Shown here: positions 1 through 7,311 of the stretch, piece after piece
Layout: each line of letters starts with the position of its first letter
Numbering within the stretch: the stretch's first letter is position 1
Assembly: GCF_020523985.1 (NCBI RefSeq)
Contig: NZ_JAIVKM010000001.1
Location: forward strand, 620,001 to 684,000
Origin: Mangrovibacter yixingensis
Lineage (GTDB): Bacteria; Pseudomonadota; Gammaproteobacteria; Enterobacterales; Enterobacteriaceae
Reading direction: 5' to 3'
DNA length: 64,000 nt
Notes under the pieces: model-generated
What the model saw: the letters and a program-made list of their open reading frames with translations, nothing else
Told to the model about the DNA's origin: nothing
Databases searched by the model: none
Program-made: the position numbers and the translations under genes

Positions 1-394
1 TAACGGTAGCCGCCTTAGCTGGCGAGCGGAACAGGTATTAAACAGTATTCACCCAATACGGCTTTTGTTGTCTGAGTGGGAAAAACAGTGCGCAGTGCTT
101 TCAGAAAATGCGGTATCTCTGGCAACGGATGCATGGATAACTTCAGGGGAAAGCAAACTTCATCATTTTAGTGACCGTTTTTTTCTTGCGCTCAATAACC
201 TGATTCTGGGCGTTGATATGACGCAACATCCCGCTATACAAGCACTGTTACAGCAAGTAGCTGATACCCCCAGCCTGTATTTCACCCAGGTGATAGAAAA
301 CATTGATGATTCAGTCTGGCAGGCCCTGCATCCTGCCGGGCCTTTAACGGAAAGGAGTTCCGGCGATGAATATCAAAGAACAGATTGCCCGTAA
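1..394 (+). CDS. C-terminal part of a probable T6SS effector adaptor/chaperone (5' end outside window)
   Basis: The reading frame is open from base 2 to the stop at 392-394, so this is the last ~130 codons of a gene that begins before the window. I see no diagnostic motif. It is a soluble, leucine-rich tail with no membrane segment. It overlaps the effector start at 366 by 29 bases, which implies translational coupling. In many enterobacterial T6SS clusters a DUF4123-type adaptor sits between VgrG and a VasX-like effector, and position and size would suit that here. The family assignment is by context only; an effector chaperone of another family is equally possible. Confidence 0.5.
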   Translation, partial: NGSRLSWRAEQVLNSIHPIRLLLSEWEKQCAVLSENAVSLATDAWITSGESKLHHFSDRFFLALNNLILGVDMTQHPAIQALLQQVADTPSLYFTQVIENIDDSVWQALHPAGPLTERSSGDEYQRTDCP

Positions 395-3300
395 TGCACT
401 CGCAGCACGCCAGGCTGCGGCAGCGCCCTCTGGCTGTAAAGCCTGCAGCCGGCAGGGTGTGGCCATTTACCCGTTGCGGGTGGCGGCTGTGCCCGCTTTT
501 CTGGTGCATCCTGCCTGGCGTCCGGCGGTGCCTGAACCGGCGGTTCCTCTGGCGGGTGGGGAATTCAAGTATGCCCTGCGCACCCTGCGTGGCGGGTACG
601 TCTATGTGCTGCTGGACGGGGAAATCTGGCAGGGGTACCAGGTGACCCCGGAAGGGTACCTGCGCCAGTTTAATGTGGAAGAGATGCCGGCCAGCCCGGA
701 CATCCCGCCCCTGAATACCGCCTGCCGGAGACAGCACCATGACATCCTGGCCAGTTTTATCACCGTCGCACCCCATCACACGGATATTCGCATGGCATTC
801 AGCAGCGACCCGTGGAGCATGGACGTCCTGGATGCCTGGCGCAGCAAAAACGGCCCGTCTGCGCGTTTTACCCAACTGACCCTGTCCGGGGGGCAGGTGA
901 GCGCCACGCAGCCGCACCGGCACCGGGCGCTGGAGCCTTCCCTGGACACCCTGAAAGCACAGGTTGCTGAGTTTGCCGTGGAATCTTTCCCGTCGGTGGC
1001 CGGCCGTGGCGGCACCCCGGGCGGGGCGCACGGCTTTTATCCGCGCACGAACAGGGAAAAGCAGCGGGTGCTGGGGCTGCACCTTGCCCGTGCTGAGCAA
1101 CAGTACGGTGCGCCGGTCAGTGCCGTGGTGCTGGATGACATTGTCGGGGTGGTACAGGAATTAAACCACAGCCGGCTGGACGTGACGGACGCGCTGGCGG
1201 CGTACACCGGGCAAAAGAAGGTGATTCACCAGTTGATGGTGTCGGAAAGCATTCTGGCACTCCGTGAAGGCACCCGGTTGCGGGTGCATAATGACCCGCA
1301 ACTGAAAGGGTTTTCCACGCCGGGTTACCACGCCTCGTTCAGCCTGAGCCGGGAGGCGGAGGTGGCCCTCAGAACGCATGAAGCGTTAAGACGGATGGAG
1401 CGGTTTTATCATGAGCCTGCCCGGGCGGAGTTTGCCCGTGAATATGAAAGCATGGTGGGCAGCCATCGCCGGCGTATTGCAGCCATCTGGCAGGACCTGG
1501 CGCGGCTGCAGGGCTCTGCCGCCTGGCAGGGCATAATGCAGGACGACTATGCGCCGGAGCGTAGTGTGCTCAGCTGGTCGTTTCTGTTGCGCACACTGGC
1601 CAGTTGCCTGCATGGCGGGCCGCATAAAGACGTGCCGGAAGAGCGGGCCGGGCCAGCGGAAGGCCACGCGGATTTTTCCGGCTGGCGCGCCTGGCTGGAG
1701 AACCCGGCCAGCCCGCTGTTTGTGGCCATGCTGGGGGGGCAGAAAGTGTCTGCCGGGGTGTTCGGCGGGCTGTTTTCGTATGCCGACCTGAAATCAGCCC
1801 TCACCAGCAGCGAAGTCAGCCAGTTTGTGAACAGTGAGGTGTACCAGCGCCAGGCGGCGAGCCTGGTCACGGCGGTGAGCGGGGCGTTTGCTCACCTGCG
1901 CCATACCCTGCCTGAGAGGGTCAGAAACGGGGTGGAGCGGGTGGTGATGGCGGTGGGCAGTGCCACCACCGGTGGCCCGGGTGTGGGGGTCTTTACCGGG
2001 GAGATGACGGTGCGGGACTTCCAGTCACAGGTCCGCCGCCAGTTAACCGCCCACGGGCGGCCTTTATGGACCACCCGCACGGCCCCGGACGGGCAGCTTA
2101 CCCGCACTACCAGTGCCCGGCACCCACCACAGATAACGGATGCGGAGATACTGAACCGCAGAATCAGGGTGCGGCTGGCACTGCCGCTGAACAGCCCGGA
2201 GCTGCTGGCCGGGGTAACGGGGATGACCCCGGAGGCGATGAGCAGTGCGCTGAAAAACGGGGATATCGCCCTCAGTGATGCAGAGATAAAACGCGTGGCC
2301 CGGGCGCAGGCCCGGATTTCTCCGCACCTGCAGAGCGGGGTGCTGGGTCTGGTGCTGGCCGGGGTGATGGTCAGCACCACTGCCGATAATCTGGCAGCCC
2401 TGAAAAGTGCGATGCCCGGCGACACCCAGGCAGAAATGGCGCTGGCATCCGGTGTGCTGATACTGATGGCGTCAGCCGTGGAAATTGTGGGGCAGAGTGC
2501 GGCGGTACTGAACCTGTTTAACAAGGGAGAGGCGTTACTTAAAGTTGCTGGTATGACTGCCGGGCTGGCGGTGATTATTCAGGGGATTGCACTGGGATTA
2601 CGAGCCCGGGAGTTAAAGGAGAATAGCGATGTAATGGCATTCTATCTTTATGGTGCAGCAGCAGTATCCACATTTATAGCAGGTTTTATTGGTCTATATT
2701 TCAGTAAAATCGGTCATTTCGCTCTGCTTGGCCCGGTAGGCTGGTGTATTGCCCTGGGTATTCTGGCCGCCACCCTGGTGGCGCTGGGCAATCGCTATAT
2801 CCGCTCTCCGCTGGAGCGCTGGCTGAGCCACTGCTGCTTTGGTAACCGTAACAGGTGCGATGAACGCGAACCGGTCTGGCACCCGCAAAGCCTGGAAGAC
2901 CTGCAGGAGTGCCTGGACGCGCTGGCGATTATAACCAGCGGGGTGTCGGTGCAACTGCGTTATGACCGGCTGGCCGCGCTGAGCAAAGCGGCTCCATTAC
3001 CGGGCACCCGTCTGCTGGCGGCCCGGGTCATTCTGGCAGACTGCCACCCGGAAAACTCCGCCTGGCGGGTGGAACTGGCGGGTATCACCCACGGGGGAAT
3101 ACGCCAGGTACTGGCATGCAGTGCCTCCGCAGACCAGCAGGGTAACCTGCCACCACTACAGCCACAGACCTATGAAGCCCTGCGGGTACAGTATTCCCGC
3201 GCGTATGTCATGGCGCCGAATCCCCAACCGGTCAGGCAGGTCACTGCCGCCACCACGCTGGCAGAAACCTGGTTTACCCGGGAACAGGCACCGGAGCCGG

Positions 3301-3572
3301 GCCGGCAGGATGACACCGGAAGGGCCAGGGCAGAACAACCGGTTCAGGGCCCGGCATCAGACGGCACCTGCCCGCAAGACAATGCCACGACAGCGGGCTC
3401 ACAGCCGGAAAAAAACGGTGAGCAGAAAAAGCCGGAGCCCCACGGGTTGCAACTGGACGGCACCTTTCCCCTTAACACCACCCGTTTTAAGCGTGCGGAA
3501 CTGTCGGTGGTCTGGTGGCCGGATAAATCACTGCCGGACGAATACCTGCAACTGGCCACCCATATAGACTGA
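366..3572 (+). CDS. VasX-like T6SS membrane-disrupting effector
   Basis: A 1068-residue protein. The N-terminal ~160 residues match the VasX N-terminal region in pattern: a CxxC (Cys24, Cys27) followed by an R-Q-G turn, then a 'YALRTLRGGYVYVLLDG' strand pair and 'W-x-G-Y-x-V' (residues ~72-95). Residues ~165-650 are a soluble middle region. Five hydrophobic segments follow at about 654-675, 690-717, 723-746, 755-778 and 784-808, and the rest to 1068 is soluble with a low-complexity linker (~970-1030). VasX-type effectors insert in the target inner membrane like colicins and are secreted with VgrG. The adaptor-like tail upstream and immunity-like membrane genes downstream fit. The stretch 2617-2730, encoding the fourth segment, is clearly AT-richer than its flanks. 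Start ATG at 366 has a GGAGT-type ribosome site at 352-356. Confidence 0.8.
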   Translation: MNIKEQIARNALAARQAAAAPSGCKACSRQGVAIYPLRVAAVPAFLVHPAWRPAVPEPAVPLAGGEFKYALRTLRGGYVYVLLDGEIWQGYQVTPEGYLRQFNVEEMPASPDIPPLNTACRRQHHDILASFITVAPHHTDIRMAFSSDPWSMDVLDAWRSKNGPSARFTQLTLSGGQVSATQPHRHRALEPSLDTLKAQVAEFAVESFPSVAGRGGTPGGAHGFYPRTNREKQRVLGLHLARAEQQYGAPVSAVVLDDIVGVVQELNHSRLDVTDALAAYTGQKKVIHQLMVSESILALREGTRLRVHNDPQLKGFSTPGYHASFSLSREAEVALRTHEALRRMERFYHEPARAEFAREYESMVGSHRRRIAAIWQDLARLQGSAAWQGIMQDDYAPERSVLSWSFLLRTLASCLHGGPHKDVPEERAGPAEGHADFSGWRAWLENPASPLFVAMLGGQKVSAGVFGGLFSYADLKSALTSSEVSQFVNSEVYQRQAASLVTAVSGAFAHLRHTLPERVRNGVERVVMAVGSATTGGPGVGVFTGEMTVRDFQSQVRRQLTAHGRPLWTTRTAPDGQLTRTTSARHPPQITDAEILNRRIRVRLALPLNSPELLAGVTGMTPEAMSSALKNGDIALSDAEIKRVARAQARISPHLQSGVLGLVLAGVMVSTTADNLAALKSAMPGDTQAEMALASGVLILMASAVEIVGQSAAVLNLFNKGEALLKVAGMTAGLAVIIQGIALGLRARELKENSDVMAFYLYGAAAVSTFIAGFIGLYFSKIGHFALLGPVGWCIALGILAATLVALGNRYIRSPLERWLSHCCFGNRNRCDEREPVWHPQSLEDLQECLDALAIITSGVSVQLRYDRLAALSKAAPLPGTRLLAARVILADCHPENSAWRVELAGITHGGIRQVLACSASADQQGNLPPLQPQTYEALRVQYSRAYVMAPNPQPVRQVTAATTLAETWFTREQAPEPGRQDDTGRARAEQPVQGPASDGTCPQDNATTAGSQPEKNGEQKKPEPHGLQLDGTFPLNTTRFKRAELSVVWWPDKSLPDEYLQLATHID

Positions 3573-3595
3573 TGCGCTAACAAGGATGAATAACC

Positions 3596-4345
3596 ATGTC
3601 TTTTATGCAGTTTGATTACCCCAAACCCCGTTTGCACCCCAAACACAACAACTGGCGTGAAGACCTGCTGGAAAACCATGAGCCACAACTGGTGCCGCCG
3701 CAACTGCGCTGGCTGACGGAGCGGAATGATATTTACCTGGAAGTGCCCCGTTACCGGATTGAGGTGATGTGGGGAGCCTGGATTGTCCTTGCTATTTTAT
3801 TTTTTGCATGTTCAATTTTTTTTAGTTGTTTTGGTTTGATTATGGGTGATGGGGTAGCTCTGTGTTTTGGGCTACTTGGTGCATTGATTCCTTTTTCTTC
3901 GGGGCTCTGGGTGTTAAAAGTATATTTTGTTGAACCTCGCAGCCTTCCAATACGCCTGAACCGCAAGCGGCAAAAACTCTATGTCTATAACTATAAACAG
4001 CCCTGGCAGCTCTGGCGGAAAGCCATAATCCGTATCAGTGTGTATAACTGGGCAGATATCCACGGAGAAGTCCATTTTGAAAGCACCCCGGGTATCAGTG
4101 GCTACCACCTGTATGGGGCGTTGTGTGAACCCGGCACCCACCAGGTGGTGGAGCGATTTGTACTGGCGAAAGAGTGGGGGGAGCGGGAGCAGCTGAACCA
4201 AATCTGGAGTTACCTGTGTATGTATATGCAGCACGACGATGAACTGCCACCGCCACGCAATGCCGGAACCGCGGACTTCTGGCAACCCCGCAAGGCCGAT
4301 GCCTGGCCGGAAGCCATGGAGCGGGAATCCACCAGCACACCGTAG
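3596..4345 (+). CDS. T6SS immunity-like membrane protein, copy 1 (DUF6708-like)
   Basis: 249 residues. Residues 1-60 are soluble with a motif 'RNDIYLEVPRYRIEVMWG'. Residues ~61-112 form two hydrophobic segments. The remaining ~135 residues are soluble, starting at 'EPRSLPIRLNRKRQKLYVY' and ending in a proline-rich tail. It begins 23 bases after the effector stop, the usual place for the cognate immunity gene. The N- and C-terminal blocks are almost identical in DNA to the next two genes, but the membrane segment is not, and it is AT-rich compared with its flanks. Architecture and position recall the DUF6708 proteins found behind VasX-like effectors. Being the closest to the effector, it is the likeliest cognate immunity protein. 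That is inference. Confidence 0.7.
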   Translation: MSFMQFDYPKPRLHPKHNNWREDLLENHEPQLVPPQLRWLTERNDIYLEVPRYRIEVMWGAWIVLAILFFACSIFFSCFGLIMGDGVALCFGLLGALIPFSSGLWVLKVYFVEPRSLPIRLNRKRQKLYVYNYKQPWQLWRKAIIRISVYNWADIHGEVHFESTPGISGYHLYGALCEPGTHQVVERFVLAKEWGEREQLNQIWSYLCMYMQHDDELPPPRNAGTADFWQPRKADAWPEAMERESTSTP

Positions 4346-4400
4346 ACACACCGGCAACGGCCACCCATATGGACTGATACGCTAACAAGGATGAATAACC
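4346..4400 (+). repeat. Spacer with relic of the effector 3' end (first)
   Basis: The spacer between immunity copies 1 and 2 contains 'GCCACCCATATGGACTGA', which reads A-T-H-M-D-stop. The effector itself ends A-T-H-I-D-stop at 3555-3572. Similarity continues upstream (ACC-GCAAC) and downstream through 'CGCTAACAAGGATGAATAACC' to the next ATG. The repeat unit therefore begins inside the effector's last codons. Confidence 0.85.
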
Positions 4401-5165
4401 ATGTCTTTTATGCAGTTTGATTACCCCACACCCCGTTTGCACCCCAAACACAATAACTGGTGTGAAGACCTGCCGGAAAACCATGAGCCCCAATTGGTGC
4501 CACCACAACTGCGCTGGCTGACGGAGCGGAATGATATTTACCTGGAAGTGCCCCGTTACCGGATTGAGGTGATGTGGGGGGGAATGCTTTGTGCTGCCCT
4601 GTTCCCACTTGGTGGGGCTTTACTGATGATAATCATACTAATAATTCAGTATGGGTGGGGGAGTTATGATTATGTCGCTATGTTATTAGGCAGTTGCGGA
4701 ACTACTGTATTGTTATCGTTGTTCCTCCACGGATTGAAAACTACTTTCATAGAGCCTCGCAGCCAGCCAATACGCCTGAACCGCAAGCGGCAAAAACTCT
4801 ATGTGTATAACTATAAACAGCCCTGGCAGCCCTGGCGGAAGGCCATAACCCGTATCAGTGTGTATAACTGGGCAGATATCCACGGAGAAGTCCATTTTGA
4901 AAGCACCCCGGGTATCCGTGGCTACCACCTGTATGGGGCGTTGTGTGAACCCGGCACCCACCAGGTGGTGGAGCGATTTGTGCTGGCGAAAGAGTGGGGG
5001 GAGCGGGAGCAACTGAACCAAATCTGGAGTTACCTGTGCATGTACATGCAGCACGACGATGAACTGCCACCGCCACGCAATGCCGGAACCGCGGACTTCT
5101 GGCAACCCCGTAAGGCCGATGCCTGGCCGGAAGCCATGGAGCGGGAATCCACCAGCACACCGTAG
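4401..5165 (+). CDS. T6SS immunity-like membrane protein, copy 2 (DUF6708-like)
   Basis: 254 residues, a paralogue of the gene before it. The first ~60 codons and the codons after 'EPRSQPIRLNRKR' (4756 onward) are near-identical to copy 1. The middle (codons ~61-117) encodes a different pair of hydrophobic segments, including a GTTVLLSLFLHGL stretch. A 55-base spacer separates it from copy 1, and this spacer carries a relic of the effector 3' end. It is probably an orphan immunity gene giving protection against an effector variant no longer encoded here. Confidence 0.65.
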   Translation: MSFMQFDYPTPRLHPKHNNWCEDLPENHEPQLVPPQLRWLTERNDIYLEVPRYRIEVMWGGMLCAALFPLGGALLMIIILIIQYGWGSYDYVAMLLGSCGTTVLLSLFLHGLKTTFIEPRSQPIRLNRKRQKLYVYNYKQPWQPWRKAITRISVYNWADIHGEVHFESTPGIRGYHLYGALCEPGTHQVVERFVLAKEWGEREQLNQIWSYLCMYMQHDDELPPPRNAGTADFWQPRKADAWPEAMERESTSTP

Positions 5166-5220
5166 ACACACCGGCAACGGCCACCCATATGGACTGATAC
5201 GCTAACAAGGATGAATAACC
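5166..5220 (+). repeat. Spacer with relic of the effector 3' end (second)
   Basis: It is base-for-base the same as the 55-base spacer at 4346-4400, including the A-T-H-M-D-stop relic and the ribosome site AAGGATGA before the next start. Together with the preceding gene it defines a repeat period of about 820 bases. Confidence 0.85.
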
Positions 5221-5976
5221 ATGTCTTTTATACAGTTTGATTACCCCACACCCCGTTTGCACCCCAAACACAATAACTGGTGTGAAGACCTGCCGGAAAA
5301 CCATGAGCCCCAGCTGGTGCCGCCACAACTGCGCTGGCTGACAGAGCGGAATGATATTTACCTGGAAGTGCCCCGTTACCGGATTGAGGTGATGTGGGGA
5401 GGGGTACTTGGTTGGGGAATATTTACCATTGCATATATATTCTTTTTAAATGTATTCGTTTTTAGTGTGGGTATATATGTATTTACTTTGATGACGTTAT
5501 TAGCTTCTGTCTTCAAGTTTGTAATCGCCTACTTTTGTTTTAAAACCTATTTTATCGAACCTCGCAGTCTTCCAATACGCCTGAACCGCAAGCGGCAAAA
5601 ACTCTATGTGTATAACTATAAACAGCCCTGGCAGCCCTGGCGGAAAGCCATAATCCGTATCAGTGTGTATAACTGGGCAGATATCCACGGAGAAGTCCAT
5701 TTTGAAAGCACCCCGGGTATCCGCGGTTACCACCTGTATGGGGCGTTGTGTGAACCCGGCACCCACCAGGTGGTGGAGCGATTTGTGCTGGCGAAAGAGT
5801 GGGGGGAGCGGGAGCAACTGAACCAAATCTGGAGTTACCTGTGCATGTACATGCAGCACGATGATGAACTGCCACCGCCGCGCAATGCCGGAACCGCAGA
5901 CTTCTGGCAACCCCGCAAGGCCGATGTCTGGCCGGAAGCCATGGAGCGGGAATCCACCACGATATCACAGGTGTAG
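5221..5976 (+). CDS. T6SS immunity-like membrane protein, copy 3 (DUF6708-like)
   Basis: 251 residues, third tandem paralogue. Its soluble ends match copies 1 and 2, and the central hydrophobic part (codons ~61-112, aromatic-rich, coded by very AT-rich DNA at 5400-5550) is unrelated to either. The extreme C-terminus differs, ending TTISQV instead of TSTP, so the conserved block stops around 5957. It is followed by a weak terminator-like hairpin at 6048-6066. Same reading as copy 2: a stacked immunity gene with its own specificity segment. Confidence 0.65.
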   Translation: MSFIQFDYPTPRLHPKHNNWCEDLPENHEPQLVPPQLRWLTERNDIYLEVPRYRIEVMWGGVLGWGIFTIAYIFFLNVFVFSVGIYVFTLMTLLASVFKFVIAYFCFKTYFIEPRSLPIRLNRKRQKLYVYNYKQPWQPWRKAIIRISVYNWADIHGEVHFESTPGIRGYHLYGALCEPGTHQVVERFVLAKEWGEREQLNQIWSYLCMYMQHDDELPPPRNAGTADFWQPRKADVWPEAMERESTTISQV

Positions 5977-6047
5977 TTCACATCTATGTGTGATATGCAT
6001 CATTTTATATGGTGTTCGCTATATGTGAATTTTTTCTTTAAATACAC

Positions 6048-6066
6048 CACTCAGTCGAGTGTTTTT
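6048..6066 (+). terminator. Weak terminator-like hairpin after the immunity genes
   Basis: CACTC / GAGTG arms (6048-6052, 6057-6061) with a 4-base loop and TTTTTG directly after. The stem is short, so termination may be partial. The rest of 5977-6090 is AT-rich with no gene seen. Confidence 0.4.
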
Positions 6067-6090
6067 GTTTACTTAATTTAAGATGAAACT

Positions 6091-7311
6091 ATGCCTGTTG
6101 ATTTGAAAAAGATACCTGGTGTGAGCCTTCGGCCAAAAATAATGGGGATTAATCGATGGCTTATTTTATTTTCTTTTTTGGTGATTTTGTATATTTTTAT
6201 TTTATATTTTTTTACGAATATTACGGGTGGTTTTTATTTTATTTTAGTACCTGTGTTTTTTGTTTTTTCTGGTTTTTATTGCGTATGTTTTGTCTGCTCA
6301 TTAAAACATGTGTCTGCTAATGCATGGGACAAGCAGAGAGAGGAGGTTATTCTCCAGGAGGTTCGTCGGGGGCGCAGATCATTACAAATCCTGGCAGCTG
6401 AGTGTTGTACTGCTCATTCACTTATTGATACACCATTTACACCAGTGACTAGTAATCTTTTGAACAATGATAATGTGCTTTTTTCTCAGCAGTCATGGTT
6501 GGCAGAGGATAATGTTCACCTAAGCCAGTTAGATAGAATGGCGGGAAAAAATGAGGAGTGTAATGTTAGGATGCTATTTTTTGAACTGGCTAAAAAAATA
6601 GCAGAGCCGCTCTCTCAGTTGCCTGTAAATAATCCTGTTATGTTGTTGTTTGAAACATCATCATCAATATCAAATGATAAACTTAATAACTTATGGTTAC
6701 AGGCATGGCAGACAGTGGGTATACAGCAATCTTATATACATATTAATGGTTCTGGCCTTGGGGTTATTGATGACTGGCTTGATAATAATATTCGTAGCAA
6801 TGCAGTTTTGTTAATTATTGGATTACAATACGTGCCTGAGCATACTGCAATGTCTGCTGAAGTGATCAGTTGTATATTATTAGGTAATAGACTTACTCAA
6901 CACATAATTCCTCCACTGGCTTTTATCCACAGACCTGAATCTGTAGAAAAACACACAAATCACCTTCATGATGCAATTACCCAGGCATTAGATTGGGTGC
7001 CTGTGAGTATGGATAAACCAAAACATATTTGGGTTAGTGGTATTTTGGGGGGAACCCATGAGTATAATGTATTAATGCAATCTCTTGAAAATGGACTTTT
7101 AACAGGGGTTAACCGGCAGACCGGTATTCACAATTTTGGTGATTTTATTGGAGACCCAGATAAAGCTGGCATGAGTCTGGCTATCGCTGCAGCAACGCAA
7201 TCGGTGAATAAAAAATCTGAGTATCATCTTTTAATTATACGGGAAAAGGGTTCAGCCAATATTTGGGGTGTGGCTATATCTCCATGCTTTATTGCTAAGG
7301 ACGGTACGTAA
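6091..7311 (+). CDS. T6SS-associated membrane protein of unknown function
   Basis: 406 residues, not recognised as a named Tss protein. Two hydrophobic segments lie at about 22-45 and 48-72, followed by a large soluble domain. The part around residues 340-385 ('NFGDFIGDPDKAGMSLAIAAA') looks to me like a degenerate thiolase/ketosynthase-type turn-helix, but no catalytic Cys-His-His arrangement is evident, so this is only a suggestion. Its stop shares a base with the tssM start (TAATG), so it is probably translated coupled to tssM. The DNA is markedly AT-rich, like the first ~340 bases of tssM and unlike the rest of the T6SS genes. Confidence 0.6.
   Translation: MPVDLKKIPGVSLRPKIMGINRWLILFSFLVILYIFILYFFTNITGGFYFILVPVFFVFSGFYCVCFVCSLKHVSANAWDKQREEVILQEVRRGRRSLQILAAECCTAHSLIDTPFTPVTSNLLNNDNVLFSQQSWLAEDNVHLSQLDRMAGKNEECNVRMLFFELAKKIAEPLSQLPVNNPVMLLFETSSSISNDKLNNLWLQAWQTVGIQQSYIHINGSGLGVIDDWLDNNIRSNAVLLIIGLQYVPEHTAMSAEVISCILLGNRLTQHIIPPLAFIHRPESVEKHTNHLHDAITQALDWVPVSMDKPKHIWVSGILGGTHEYNVLMQSLENGLLTGVNRQTGIHNFGDFIGDPDKAGMSLAIAAATQSVNKKSEYHLLIIREKGSANIWGVAISPCFIAKDGT

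Noticed and set aside
282-2524. Long reading frames antisense to the VasX-like effector (282-1100 and 1892-2524, - strand)
   Set aside because: They are shadows of a GC-rich gene with no ribosome sites or recognisable protein features.
3914-5968. Repeated - strand frames opposite the three immunity genes
   Set aside because: They repeat only because the + strand genes are duplicated; no start signals, and the proteins look like reverse-frame products.
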